Assembly: GCF_029531655.1 (NCBI RefSeq)
Contig: NZ_JANRMI010000002.1
Coordinates: 248,001 to 312,000 of the forward strand
Reading direction: 5' to 3'
DNA length: 64,000 nt
Source of the DNA: Bdellovibrio svalbardensis
Lineage (GTDB): Bacteria; Bdellovibrionota; Bdellovibrionia; Bdellovibrionales; Bdellovibrionaceae
Below are positions 8,492-17,857 of the stretch, one piece after another; the stretch's first letter is position 1; each line of letters starts with the position of its first letter. Under the pieces are notes generated by a model. It saw only the letters and a list, made by a program, of their open reading frames with translations. It made no database searches and was not told where the DNA came from. The position numbers and the translations under genes are program-made.

Positions 8492-11400
8492 ATGAATTTC
8501 TTCAGACGTTTATTCTTCACCGAGGTTTCCCCCTTGGTCAAAAAAGCAAGGACTCAGATCATTCAAGAAAACGATCTTTTGCCTTTGCCAGCCGATATTG
8601 ATCCGCGTGTGGTATCTATCGATATCGCCAAAGTGAAATGGCATGCGCCGCACGCGCATTTATTCTCCTTATTGAGCTCTTTAAAGAAGTATCTGGTGCC
8701 GGCTTATTCCTGGTATATCGCCAGTGCTGTATTTTCTTTGTGTACGCCCGTGTTGGTGCATCGCTTTGTCGGATTGATATCGGCAGGAGTCACGAATGAA
8801 AACCTCAAAGAAACCCTCTTGGTCGGAACCTTGCTGGGATTCTGCGGCTTCTTAACAGGTTTCTGTATTCAGCATTACTACGTGCGGACTTTGCGCTCTT
8901 ATCAGCTTTTAAGTAATTTGCTGAATGAGAAAATCTTCCGACACAGCCTCAAGCTCAGTCTGCAGGCTCGTCAGAAAAACCAGCTCGGTGATATTGTGAA
9001 TTACATGGGCAGCGACAGTGACTCGGTCGCGGACTATGCCTTGATCCTTGCAGATTTGGCCTATGCCGTGGTCATGATTTTCGCGATCGTCGGGATGCTC
9101 TTCTATTATATAGGATGGTCGACATTGGCGGCGATTGCCGTCCTTTTGGTTCTGGCGCCTTTGACGAAGTTTATCAGCAAAACGTTCACCAAACTGGATG
9201 ACGAGATGATGGCCCATCGCGATCATCGGGTCACTTTGATGACGCAAGCCTTGAATGCGATCCGCGTGGTGAAGTATTTTGCTTGGGAAAAAAGCGTTGC
9301 AAAAGAAGTGAATGATGTCAGAGCCAAAGAACTGGCAGCTCGTCGTCATCTTGCGCGCGCGGAAACTTTTTCGTCATTGGGTTATCTTGGCGTTTCCACT
9401 TTTGTGCTTTTCGTGGCCTTGGCCGTTCATGCCTGGCGCGGTGAAAAGTTGGATGCGGCCTTGATCTTTACCTGCATCTCTTTGTTTGGTCTTTTGGAAG
9501 GGCCCTTCGGAGAACTATCGCGTTTGATCTCTCGATATACCCAGGCTTTGGTGGGCGCTCGTCGTATTTTGAATTTCTTGTCTCAGGAAGAGGTTCAGGA
9601 AAAAACCGGACGCTTGGATGAATCTGGTAAAGCGGCTGGCGTTAAAGTGGATGGCTTGACGGTGTCTTATCAAGATGCGGTCAGTCCTGTTTTGCAGAAT
9701 ATTTCATTCTCTGTGGCACCAGGAAAATCTTTGGCTGTCGTAGGGCCTGTGGGAGCCGGGAAAAGCTCTTTGATTTATACTTTGCTAGGGGAAATTCCAA
9801 CATCAGCAGGAGCTGTGGAGTTTACGGGCTTGGATGCCGCTGAATTGCGTCCGCGCGTGGCTTACGTTCCGCAAGAGGCTTATGTCGTCAATGCCTCTTT
9901 GCTTGAGAATCTTAAGTTTGGTGAAGAGGTCAGTGGTGAAGAACTGCGCCGCTCTTTACATAACGCCTGTTTGGATAAAGATCTGAAAGAATGGAAAGCG
10001 GGTTTGCGCACTGAGATCGGCGAAAAAGGTGTGAATCTTTCCGGTGGGCAAAAGCAACGTGTCGCTTTGGCACGAGCTTATTTGTCTCGGCCGCAAGTGG
10101 TTTTGCTGGATGACCCATTGTCGGCGGTGGATGCAGAGACAGAAAATCAACTGGTTCAGCGTCTGATCTTTGGCGCGTGGAAAGAAAAAACTCGCATCGT
10201 GGTTACGCATCGTCTGGAGCATTTGGCGATGTTCGATCAAGTTTTATATATCGAAGACGGACAAGTGAAAGGCCTTGGTACTTTTGCAGAGCTTAAGGTG
10301 ACCTGTCCTGAGTTTGCCGATTTCTATTCTGAACACGGCAAAACTCAAGGGGAGCAGGAGCCCGCAGCGATTCAAGAGGTGGCTGCTGTCGCCGCAGAAG
10401 CCGCGACTACAGAGATTCATGAATCCCGCGTGACCGAAGACGAGGACCGCGAAGTTGGGGCTGTGAAGGGATCCGTGTATTGGGATTACATCAGCTCATT
10501 GGGCGGGGATGGGAAATACACGAAACCTTTGATTTTGTTGGCCCTGCTATTGGGGGCACTTGGTGTGACGGTTTTGCCGTTGGCGCAGAAGTCATGGTTG
10601 TCATATTACTCCACTCATCAAAATGAATGGAATGCTCTGACGGCCATTGGGATTTATGGTGCCATTGGTATTTCAGTCCTGGTGGCCAGTTTGTTGGATA
10701 ATTTGTTTTGGCTCAGCCGTGGAATTCAGGCGGGCAAGGACATGCACGACAAAATGCTGAAGAGTGTTTTAAAAGCTCCCGTCAGATTCTTTGACTCGAC
10801 TCCGGTGGGCCGTGTTTTGCAAAGATTTTCTCGCGACATCGAATCGGTGGATGTCTATCTGCAATGGAGTTTCAGTTCTGCTGTGAACTGTGCTTTGCAA
10901 GTGGTCGCGGCGCTGGTGCTGATCTTGGGACTAATGCCTTATATGGTGTTTGTGATCGGGCCCGTGATGTTGCTGTATTACTTCTTACAGCGCGACTACC
11001 GCAGGCCGGCCCGTGAAGCCAAGCGTTTGGACAGTATTGCGCGCTCGCCTCGCTATGCTCACTTTAAAGAGAGTTTGCAGGGCTTGGTGGTGATTCGTGG
11101 TTTCAGCAAGTCTGATTGGTTCTTGCAGAACTTCTATGACAAGTTAGCACACAGTCAAAGAATGTTCTTCTCGCACTATATGTTGAATCGTTGGTTTTCT
11201 TCTCGCATTCCCGTGGTGGGGGGATTGATCTCTATCGGAACAACGGCGGGTGTGAGCTTGTCCGCTTATTATGGCATCATGAGTGCCGGTACGGCGGGCT
11301 TGGTAACAATGTATTCATTGTCCTTCTGGGCCTATTTGAATTGGGGCGTGCGTATCTTTGCTGATATCGAATCACGCATGACTTCGATTGAGCGCTTGAA

Positions 11401-12184
11401 GTTTTTCGCCAACCTGCCTGCGGAGAAAGACACGTTGGTCGCATTGCCAGAGCCACTGCGCCCCACTTGGCCAGAGTTCGGCGCGATTGAAGTGAACAAC
11501 CTGCAAGTGCGCTATGCGACTCATCTGCCCTTGGTTTTGAAAGGTATCACTTTCAATGTTGAGGCGGGGACACGAGTCGGGATCATTGGTCGCACGGGCT
11601 CAGGGAAAAGCACCTTCTTTCAATCTTTATTCCGTTTCATCGAGGCGGAAGAGGGCCGCATCGTGATTGATGGCGTGAATGTCGCAGGGGTTTCTTTGGA
11701 AAGACTTCGTCGTAGTTTGGCGATCATTCCTCAAGACCCGACATTGTTCATGGGCACGATCCGCAATAATTTGGATCGTTATAATGAATACAGCGATGAA
11801 GAAGTTATGGGCGCTTTGAAGCATGCCTCTATGTGGGAGCATGTTGAGTCGCTACCGCAAGGATTGAATTCGCCGGTGACTGAAGGTGGTTTGAATTTGA
11901 GCCAAGGGCAAAGACAGTTGCTGTGTCTTGCGCGAGCACTCTTGACGAAAGCGCGGGTCATTGTGATGGACGAAGCGACTGCCAGCGTGGACGTACAAAC
12001 CGATGCGATCTTGCAGAAAGTGATACGCGAAGCCTTTGCGGGAGTGACGATGTTGATCATCGCACACCGTTTGGGAACTATCGCGGACTGTGATCAAATT
12101 GTTGAGATCTCTGCCGGCACGGTGAAATCGATTCGCCGTCCTCATGAGATCTCGGTGGAAGAGATTGAAGAAAGTCTGGTCTAA
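8492..12184 (+). CDS. full-length ABCC/MRP-like ABC exporter (TMD-NBD-TMD-NBD)
   Basis: A 1230-residue single chain holding two complete half-transporters. NBD1 has Walker A GPVGAGKSS (about 419), LSGGQ (about 515) and Walker B VVLLDDPLSAVD (about 536). NBD2 has GRTGSGKST (about 1032), the variant signature LSQGQ (about 1136) and VIVMDEATASVD (about 1156). Asp in place of the catalytic Glu in NBD1 and a non-LSGGQ signature in NBD2 are the asymmetric-site pattern of eukaryotic ABCC proteins. An acidic, Ala-rich linker (about 610-655) joins the halves. ATG 8492 was chosen over TTG 8477. The substrate is unknown; a split relative lies at 38533-42184. Confidence 0.9.
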   Translation: MNFFRRLFFTEVSPLVKKARTQIIQENDLLPLPADIDPRVVSIDIAKVKWHAPHAHLFSLLSSLKKYLVPAYSWYIASAVFSLCTPVLVHRFVGLISAGVTNENLKETLLVGTLLGFCGFLTGFCIQHYYVRTLRSYQLLSNLLNEKIFRHSLKLSLQARQKNQLGDIVNYMGSDSDSVADYALILADLAYAVVMIFAIVGMLFYYIGWSTLAAIAVLLVLAPLTKFISKTFTKLDDEMMAHRDHRVTLMTQALNAIRVVKYFAWEKSVAKEVNDVRAKELAARRHLARAETFSSLGYLGVSTFVLFVALAVHAWRGEKLDAALIFTCISLFGLLEGPFGELSRLISRYTQALVGARRILNFLSQEEVQEKTGRLDESGKAAGVKVDGLTVSYQDAVSPVLQNISFSVAPGKSLAVVGPVGAGKSSLIYTLLGEIPTSAGAVEFTGLDAAELRPRVAYVPQEAYVVNASLLENLKFGEEVSGEELRRSLHNACLDKDLKEWKAGLRTEIGEKGVNLSGGQKQRVALARAYLSRPQVVLLDDPLSAVDAETENQLVQRLIFGAWKEKTRIVVTHRLEHLAMFDQVLYIEDGQVKGLGTFAELKVTCPEFADFYSEHGKTQGEQEPAAIQEVAAVAAEAATTEIHESRVTEDEDREVGAVKGSVYWDYISSLGGDGKYTKPLILLALLLGALGVTVLPLAQKSWLSYYSTHQNEWNALTAIGIYGAIGISVLVASLLDNLFWLSRGIQAGKDMHDKMLKSVLKAPVRFFDSTPVGRVLQRFSRDIESVDVYLQWSFSSAVNCALQVVAALVLILGLMPYMVFVIGPVMLLYYFLQRDYRRPAREAKRLDSIARSPRYAHFKESLQGLVVIRGFSKSDWFLQNFYDKLAHSQRMFFSHYMLNRWFSSRIPVVGGLISIGTTAGVSLSAYYGIMSAGTAGLVTMYSLSFWAYLNWGVRIFADIESRMTSIERLKFFANLPAEKDTLVALPEPLRPTWPEFGAIEVNNLQVRYATHLPLVLKGITFNVEAGTRVGIIGRTGSGKSTFFQSLFRFIEAEEGRIVIDGVNVAGVSLERLRRSLAIIPQDPTLFMGTIRNNLDRYNEYSDEEVMGALKHASMWEHVESLPQGLNSPVTEGGLNLSQGQRQLLCLARALLTKARVIVMDEATASVDVQTDAILQKVIREAFAGVTMLIIAHRLGTIADCDQIVEISAGTVKSIRRPHEISVEEIEESLV

Positions 12185-12247
12185 TTCCTGACCTCTTAGT
12201 GAAGAAGCAATGCGACGCCAGCGCTGGTGTTGGATTGTTTCTTCGTC

Positions 12248-12823
12248 TTATGGTTTTACGCAAAGGCCTTTGTGTTGGCAGGCGATCATATCATAGCGGT
12301 GTTGATGAAGTTCTAAAAGAGTGTACTCAAGTTCCTGACCATAACCAGCTTGAACCGTGCCTTTTTGTCCAAGAGTGATGAAGTCGCTGACACCTTCAAA
12401 TTGTTCTTTGGAATAAGTCACATCTGACGATGTCGATCTGAAGATCAATCCTTTTGAAGAACGAATGGCTTTCAAAAAGCGTTGGCGTTGTTCCATGGCC
12501 TTTTCCAAGCCAGCGCGAATGTCTTTCCAGCATTTGACTTCGGCGATGCGAATCACTTTGTTCATGTTCTTATCGAAAACAATAACATCCAATTCGCCGA
12601 TCACGCGTCTTTGTTCATCGCTGTAGGAAATCCCCGTGATCACTTCATATTGCGGAGCCGGATAAGATTTTTGAACATCAAGGCGGGCAATCTCTTCACA
12701 AATGGCGCCGGAATCTTCATAGCTGCGCGGTACACTTTTGAGGTTTTCGAAGTCTTCAGCCCAAGTCGCGGCAAACGTATTCAATGAGAAGAAAAGAGAG
12801 CAGACCAGGATAAAGTGTTTCAC
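12248..12823 (-). CDS. exported PD-(D/E)XK-like putative nuclease
   Basis: A 191-residue protein with a cleavable signal peptide (MKHFILVCSLFFSLNTFAA). The core shows the spacing of a PD-(D/E)XK fold: helix Glu (E43/E44), GELDV with D79, and AEVK with E95 and K97, followed by a helix with a Gln/Arg pair. Endonuclease-like domains with this layout normally bind Mg2+ and cut DNA. Four cysteines agree with an oxidising compartment. Family-level homology is inferred from the motif only. A separate secreted HNH nuclease lies at 5038, so this genome segment encodes two unrelated exported nuclease candidates. Confidence 0.65.
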   Translation of the reverse strand: MKHFILVCSLFFSLNTFAATWAEDFENLKSVPRSYEDSGAICEEIARLDVQKSYPAPQYEVITGISYSDEQRRVIGELDVIVFDKNMNKVIRIAEVKCWKDIRAGLEKAMEQRQRFLKAIRSSKGLIFRSTSSDVTYSKEQFEGVSDFITLGQKGTVQAGYGQELEYTLLELHQHRYDMIACQHKGLCVKP

Positions 12824-13157
12824 GGGAAAACCTCCAAATGAGGTCTTTTAAGTCTCTTAAGAGTCTTAGGGAGGCAATAAGTTCTCTAGGAATTTCAGCT
12901 TCTTGGGAATTATTTACAGAGCACTACAGCCCATTTCTGGTTCGGAGATAATACTTCATCAACTGATCGGCGCGAGAGTAGAGGCGGGTCTTGGTTTCGT
13001 CAGAGACTGTGCCTGGGTAAAAGTCGATATCAGGTATAATAAGATCGGCAAAACAACGAGAAAGCAGATGCTTTCTTTTCGGTCATTGCGAGGCAGGCAC
13101 AACAGAATGTTGGAATAGAATGTGAGATAGGGAAGTGATAGAGAGAGGATTTTAGGC
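12824..13157. other. intergenic region with a possible gene remnant
   Basis: No convincing gene starts here. On the minus strand, 12927-13082 is open for 52 codons ending at TAG 12924. It reads protein-like (DIDFYPGTVSDETKTRLYS, then SRADQLMKYYLRT), but it lacks an ATG except near its end and follows a TGA. It may be a decayed or frameshifted gene fragment. AGAAAGC-AGAT-GCTTTCT (13059-13076) forms a hairpin followed by TTTTC on the plus strand. Confidence 0.35.
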
Positions 13158-13186
13158 AAAAAAAAGGGAACCCGAAGGTTCCCTTT
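13158..13186 (-). terminator. intrinsic terminator of the Ala/Lys-rich small protein gene
   Basis: On the minus strand, AAAGGGAACC-TTCG-GGTTCCCTTT is followed by a run of T. It has a 10-bp perfect stem with a stable TTCG tetraloop, 31 bp past the stop at 13217. Confidence 0.9.
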
Positions 13187-13216
13187 CTACTTAGAGCAAA
13201 GCTCGAAGTACTCAAA

Positions 13217-13426
13217 CTAGTGAGCAGCTTCTTCTTTTTTCTCTTCAGTTTTAGCAGCTTTTTTGCCGTGTTTTTTAGCAGCTTTTTTCTCAGCTTTAAC
13301 TTCTTCTTTAGCTGGAGCAGCAGCAGCAGCTGGAGCAGCTGTAGTAGCAGCAGCAGGTGCAGTTTCGTTAGCTTGAGCAACAACACCAGCAAAAACAACA
13401 GACATCAAAAGAGATGCGAATTTCAT
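13217..13426 (-). CDS. small secreted Ala/Lys/Glu-rich protein
   Basis: A 69-residue protein with signal peptide MKFASLLMSVVFAGVVAQA, then a low-complexity tail of Ala/Pro/Thr (about 22-38) turning into Lys/Ala/Glu repeats and ending EEAAH. A strong GGAGG precedes the ATG and a textbook terminator follows, so it is a single-gene transcript. No enzymatic motif is visible. Its composition resembles small periplasmic or cell-wall-associated proteins, but function is unknown. Confidence 0.8.
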   Translation of the reverse strand: MKFASLLMSVVFAGVVAQANETAPAAATTAAPAAAAAPAKEEVKAEKKAAKKHGKKAAKTEEKKEEAAH

Positions 13427-13512
13427 AAAACCTCCAAAGGTTTGGTTAAAAGCCCGTTATTGGGATCGGGATTAGACTAGCAAAGGGGGTTAAATCTGTG
13501 ATTAAAAGCATA

Positions 13513-14982
13513 TTAAATGTTTTTAATCTCAAAGATAAATCGCGCCCCATTTCCTAAGTGATTTTCAGCACTTAGCTTTGCGTTGTGAAGTATTGCAATC
13601 TTTTGAGCAATTGCTAGACCCAGTCCAAAGCCCTTAACTCGAGCTTCCATATTAGAACCGCGAGAGAAACGTTCGAAAATGAACGGCAATTGATCATCAG
13701 GAATGCCAGGGCCGTTATCTTCCACCATCAACTCACTTGTCTCATTCTTGTACGTGAGAGTAATAGAGACGACTTCGTTATTCGGAGAATACTTGATCGC
13801 ATTCTCTACGATATTAAATATCAAATTTTCCAAGAGATCGTTGTCACCTAAAACCATCTTACGGTCTTCATTGGATTCATTGATGATGTTCAGCTTCAGT
13901 TTGATGGATTTGGCATTCGCGATCTTTTCACAGCGAGACAGAGCATCGAATATCAACTCATCCATAGAGAGCTCTTGCAGATTCAATGCCCCAATACCGG
14001 CATCGGCACGAGCAAGCAGAAGCATTTCTTGAACGATGTTGGCGAGATTGTCGACCTCTTGCAAAGAGCTGCGAATAAAGAGATCCACATCACGCTTTTC
14101 AGTTTTTTGTAAAAGCTCAAGCTCTTGGCGCATGATCGTCAGGGGTGTAAGCAACTGATGAGACGCATCGGCGACGAAACGTTCCTGACTTTGAAAGGCC
14201 TGTTGGATGCGGTCGAGCATGGCGTTCAAGGTCAGCGCCAGTTTTTGAATTTCATCCTTCGCATTCGGTACGGGAACGCGGGCTGAAAGTTCACTGGCTT
14301 TAATGTTCTGAGTGATATCGATCATGCGTTTGAGTGGCGCCAGGGCGCGGGCAGACAAGAATAAACCGCCAAAGGTTGCGATCAATAGCACAATTGGAAT
14401 ACCAAATTCCAAAAGAGTCAGACGTTTGGATATTTGCGTTTCCAGCAAGGTCATCGGCACCGCAATTTGCAACAGCAGTTGCGGTTTCGCCGCGTTATCC
14501 AGTGGGAAGGAGATCAAACGATAGGAGTCGGCCTCTGCCGAAGGGATATTGCTGATATGTTCAATCGTGCGATAAGTCGCCTCTTCGCCGCCCCAGATGC
14601 GTTCGAAATCCTTTTTGTAGGGCGGATTGAATTCCCCGAAATTTCCGACTCGCGCAAGCACCGCGCCGGAGCTGTGCCGAACTTGGATTAAGGCCGTCCC
14701 CAAGGGGAACGGTAAAATCTTACCGTGATCCAGACGCAACGGAGGAAAGTTAAGATCTCCTTTGACGCCGATCTCGACTCCTTCAGAAACGTCGACGGCA
14801 TAATTGAAAAGCGCATCGTCGAAATCCTGTTGAAGATTGTCGATCATCATTTTGAACACGAATGTGTTAAACAGAATCGTCGTGACCCCGAAAATGGCGA
14901 CGAAGATCAGCGACAGACGCAGACGAATGCTAAAGCTGGAAAAGAAGTTATAAATCTTTTTATGGATTTTCTTTAAGAACAT
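13513..14982 (-). CDS. sensor histidine kinase (HAMP, HisKA, HATPase)
   Basis: A 489-residue inner-membrane kinase. It has an N-terminal transmembrane helix (about 18-43), a periplasmic region of roughly 140 residues, a second helix (about 190-212), HAMP, then HisKA with SHQLLTPLT around phospho-acceptor H275. The ATP-binding domain has the N box (NIVENAIKYS), DNGPGIP and GFGLGLAIA. The H-box has Gln where SHELRTPL has Glu-Leu-Arg, a tolerated variant. It overlaps the upstream response-regulator gene by 23 bp and is its cognate partner. The signal is unknown; the LtaS-like gene upstream suggests an envelope stimulus (inferred). Confidence 0.93.
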   Translation of the reverse strand: MFLKKIHKKIYNFFSSFSIRLRLSLIFVAIFGVTTILFNTFVFKMMIDNLQQDFDDALFNYAVDVSEGVEIGVKGDLNFPPLRLDHGKILPFPLGTALIQVRHSSGAVLARVGNFGEFNPPYKKDFERIWGGEEATYRTIEHISNIPSAEADSYRLISFPLDNAAKPQLLLQIAVPMTLLETQISKRLTLLEFGIPIVLLIATFGGLFLSARALAPLKRMIDITQNIKASELSARVPVPNAKDEIQKLALTLNAMLDRIQQAFQSQERFVADASHQLLTPLTIMRQELELLQKTEKRDVDLFIRSSLQEVDNLANIVQEMLLLARADAGIGALNLQELSMDELIFDALSRCEKIANAKSIKLKLNIINESNEDRKMVLGDNDLLENLIFNIVENAIKYSPNNEVVSITLTYKNETSELMVEDNGPGIPDDQLPFIFERFSRGSNMEARVKGFGLGLAIAQKIAILHNAKLSAENHLGNGARFIFEIKNI

Positions 14983-15643
14983 ATCCCGTGCCTACCACAG
15001 TGTGGATCAATCGTTTAGGGAAAGGGGCATCGATTTTTTTGCGCAAAAGATTGATGTACACATCGATCACATTGCTTTCGGAATCAAAATGAATATCCCA
15101 AACATGTTCCGCGATGGAAACGCGGCCCAAAGGGCGTTCGGGATTTCTTAAGAAGTATTCCAGCAGTGCGAACTCTTTGGCTGTTAAAGAAATCTCCTGT
15201 CCCGCTCTGCGAGCTTTGCGTTGAATCAGATCCAGCTCCAGGTCAGAGTATTTCAAAGTGCTGCTGACCGCCGCACCATTCGGAGATTTACGGCGAAGCA
15301 GGGCTCGCACACGAGCGTGCAATTCATCGAAAGAATAGGGCTTCGTCAAATAGTCATCGGCGCCGGCATCCAAGCCATGAACTTTATCTTTGGTTGTTGA
15401 TAGAGCTGTGACCATCAAGATCGGCCCGTCATAGCCATCGCGGCGGATGTGTCGAGCAGTGTCGATACCATTTTGATCTGGCAACATCACATCCAGAATC
15501 ACCAAATCATAATCGCCTTGAGCCATATAGGACTCCGCAGAGGTGCCGCTTTCCGCAATGTCGACAGCATAGCCAACCTCATTGAGTCCTTTTTTTAGGA
15601 AGTTGGCCATTTTTGCCTGATCTTCTACTACGAGGATTCGCAT
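14960..15643 (-). CDS. OmpR/PhoB-family response regulator
   Basis: A 227-residue DNA-binding regulator. The receiver domain has acidic residues E7/D8, phospho-acceptor D51 (LVILDVMLPD), conserved Thr/Ser in the VTALS stretch and Lys in YLTKPYSF. The C-terminal half is a winged helix ending in HTVVGTGYVL. It is co-transcribed with the histidine kinase (23-bp overlap) and lies 64 bp downstream of the LtaS-like gene. Confidence 0.94.
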   Translation of the reverse strand: MRILVVEDQAKMANFLKKGLNEVGYAVDIAESGTSAESYMAQGDYDLVILDVMLPDQNGIDTARHIRRDGYDGPILMVTALSTTKDKVHGLDAGADDYLTKPYSFDELHARVRALLRRKSPNGAAVSSTLKYSDLELDLIQRKARRAGQEISLTAKEFALLEYFLRNPERPLGRVSIAEHVWDIHFDSESNVIDVYINLLRKKIDAPFPKRLIHTVVGTGYVLKENP

Positions 15644-15667
15644 GGCTTGATGTTCCTTTCAAATGAC

Positions 15668-15711
15668 TGATCCTTCAGGGATCAATTCTCTTGCTGATCT
15701 TAAGAGATCAG
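15668..15711 (-). promoter_or_regulatory. two inverted repeats between the LtaS-like gene and the response regulator gene
   Basis: TGATCC-TTCAG-GGATCA (15668-15684) and CTGATCT-TAAG-AGATCAG (15694-15711) are adjacent hairpins or dyads. The second includes the stop of the upstream gene. Neither has a T-run, so they are not classical terminators. They may process or attenuate the transcript, or serve as operator sites for the downstream regulator. Confidence 0.45.
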
Positions 15712-17804
15712 TGCTCTTGCTTCTCTTTCATAAAATAGTAATCCAGGATTCCCATCAAGGATTTATACTTCACGGAGAGCTGTTTTTGATTTTCAGTAGT
15801 ATCCACCGGGGCGAGTCTTTCAAAATGACCCTCCCATTTGAGTCCATGGTCGTCTTTGCTTTGGGCTGCAACCAGAACTGCCCCTTCCTGATTCGCAATC
15901 AAATTGGATGCATTCACTGCATAATCAGGGGTTTTTGAAAACAAGTCGCGAGCGATGCTGTAATAAGGTTTTTCAGACAACGCCAAGTTGTATAGCGTTG
16001 GCAGAATATCAGCGTGTGAACCAAATGAATTCGGCGCCAGCTTTTTGCGAATGGCTTGCGGCATGTAGAGATACAGCGGCACAGAACCTTTTTGCAGCAT
16101 TTCGTCTTCACCAAAATTGACGATCCAGAAAGTGTGATCGCCAGTTACGGCGATGATAAGCTTGTCTTTCAACGGAGAGTTTTTCACGCGGTCCAAGAAT
16201 TGCGCCAGTTTCTGTGTGGAGTAGCGATAGGTGCGGAAACGATTTTGCGCCAAATTTTTGTCAGCGATAAGGCGCGATTCCAACTCTGCCGGGACTTTGA
16301 AATCAGGAGACTGATAGGTCGAAGGCAATTGATAAGGCGGATGATTGGTGGTCGTCATCGTCAAAACGAACTGCGGCGTCTTCGCTTCGTCGAGAGTTTT
16401 GTAAAGATAGCTGAAGAGATCTTCATCATAGATCCCCCAATCGTGGCGTTCTTTGACGCCTCCTGCAACGTTACTGATGCCTTCGCTGATTTCAGTTTCC
16501 CCTTCGACCGAATCAAAACCCTGACGGAGAGCAAACTTATTGACTTCGCGCCAGCCAGGATTTCCGCCGTAAACAAAGCGCGCCTTGTACCCGGAGTTTT
16601 TAAAAGTGCGTGCAGGGCTTGAGCGGAAAGGAACTTGCAAATAACCACTTTCCGTCAGGAACTCGCTGATAGGGCGTTGCGGAGACCCGATCATCAGACA
16701 GCTCAGGCTGCCAATGGTGGCATTCGTGCTGGAAAGGAAATTGGTGATATAGGTGTCTTGGTTGAAGTGTTTCTTCAAATCTCCAACCAGATCAAATTCT
16801 GGTTTGTCGTACTGAAGCCAATAACTGCCCAAAGACTCCATCACAAGAACCAAAACATGCGGTTTGGTCTTTTCAGCCCATTCATTTTTTGCGGTCGTGT
16901 GTTTAAGAAGTTCCAAGGGATCGGCAGGAACCTGGGCTTCAGGAATTTGATAGAAGTCCGCAAAGGCTTGACGATAATTTTCGCCATAACCGAAGTGTTG
17001 AAGATTGCTGTCCCAACGGCTGTTGCTTTGTGATTTCAATTCGATGGCGCGGGTGAAGGCCCGTGTCCCGTTGAAACACAGATGATTGATAAAGATATTC
17101 TTGGAGATGCCCGTATCCATCTCACTTAAGGGAAACAGGCTGACAGAGCCACGCGCGCCCACTCCGTTGACAAAGAAGACGGCCAGGGCAAAAAGAACAA
17201 ATACAGGGTAAGAGATCTTTTCTGAACGCAACGGCAGCCATTCTTTACCTTGGGTGAAGTTGAGCTTTAAGCCCTTCCACAGAAGCCAGGTGAAAAGAGT
17301 CAAACCCAGGAAGATCCAGATGATGGGATAGTTTCTCCAGATGGTTTTCACGAGGGCGGTGGTGTCATCCTCGAAGAATCCAAAGATCAAAACATTGATG
17401 CGATCTTGATAGAAGCTGTAGAAGCCAAAATCCACCGCGCTGATGAAGGTCACTAAAAACAAAAACACAGTGTAGTAGGGGACTAGAAACTTAGTGAAAC
17501 GGCCGTAAACCAGTTCAAGAATTTTCTCGCAGATCTTGAAGCCAGAAAAGAAACTGAGCAGAAAAAGAATCAGCAGAGGAATCGCATTGATATAAAATAA
17601 AATCGTACTGTCAAAGCGTGCGCCCAAAACAAAAGCATGCAGAATGTCTGATTTGTAGAGCTGGAGATCTTGCGAGCTTCCGTAAAAAGAAAGGAAAGCC
17701 CAGCGCCATAAAAAGCCAATGCCAATAAATACGGCATTTATAATGAGGATGCGTTTGAGATAAAGCCAAAATGCGTTCAGCCAACGAGCTCGGGATTTTT
17801 CCAT
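15708..17804 (-). CDS. LtaS-like phosphoglycerol transferase / sulfatase-fold membrane protein
   Basis: A 698-residue protein with five N-terminal membrane helices (about 15-180) and a large periplasmic alkaline-phosphatase-fold domain. Visible active-site elements are VMESLG (about 323), the nucleophile Thr in NATIGSL (about 364) and GDHTFW (about 555). LtaS and OpgB-type enzymes move phosphoglycerol from phosphatidylglycerol onto glycans or polymers; related members are phosphoethanolamine transferases. Which acceptor is used here cannot be read from sequence. It precedes a two-component system in the same orientation, so it may be regulated by it. Confidence 0.85.
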   Translation of the reverse strand: MEKSRARWLNAFWLYLKRILIINAVFIGIGFLWRWAFLSFYGSSQDLQLYKSDILHAFVLGARFDSTILFYINAIPLLILFLLSFFSGFKICEKILELVYGRFTKFLVPYYTVFLFLVTFISAVDFGFYSFYQDRINVLIFGFFEDDTTALVKTIWRNYPIIWIFLGLTLFTWLLWKGLKLNFTQGKEWLPLRSEKISYPVFVLFALAVFFVNGVGARGSVSLFPLSEMDTGISKNIFINHLCFNGTRAFTRAIELKSQSNSRWDSNLQHFGYGENYRQAFADFYQIPEAQVPADPLELLKHTTAKNEWAEKTKPHVLVLVMESLGSYWLQYDKPEFDLVGDLKKHFNQDTYITNFLSSTNATIGSLSCLMIGSPQRPISEFLTESGYLQVPFRSSPARTFKNSGYKARFVYGGNPGWREVNKFALRQGFDSVEGETEISEGISNVAGGVKERHDWGIYDEDLFSYLYKTLDEAKTPQFVLTMTTTNHPPYQLPSTYQSPDFKVPAELESRLIADKNLAQNRFRTYRYSTQKLAQFLDRVKNSPLKDKLIIAVTGDHTFWIVNFGEDEMLQKGSVPLYLYMPQAIRKKLAPNSFGSHADILPTLYNLALSEKPYYSIARDLFSKTPDYAVNASNLIANQEGAVLVAAQSKDDHGLKWEGHFERLAPVDTTENQKQLSVKYKSLMGILDYYFMKEKQEH

Positions 17805-17857
17805 CTAGGACGCGAAAATCTCACTTCCCAAGCTCAGACGCAAGTTGATTCCAGCAC

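Noticed and set aside
12903-13118. A 71-codon plus-strand frame in the gap after the PD-(D/E)XK gene
   Set aside because: No ribosome site, unusual composition, and the opposite strand has a better protein-like frame.
13030-13398. A Leu/Lys-rich minus-strand frame overlapping the small Ala/Lys-rich protein
   Set aside because: It is an out-of-frame shadow of the low-complexity Ala/Lys codons of the real gene.
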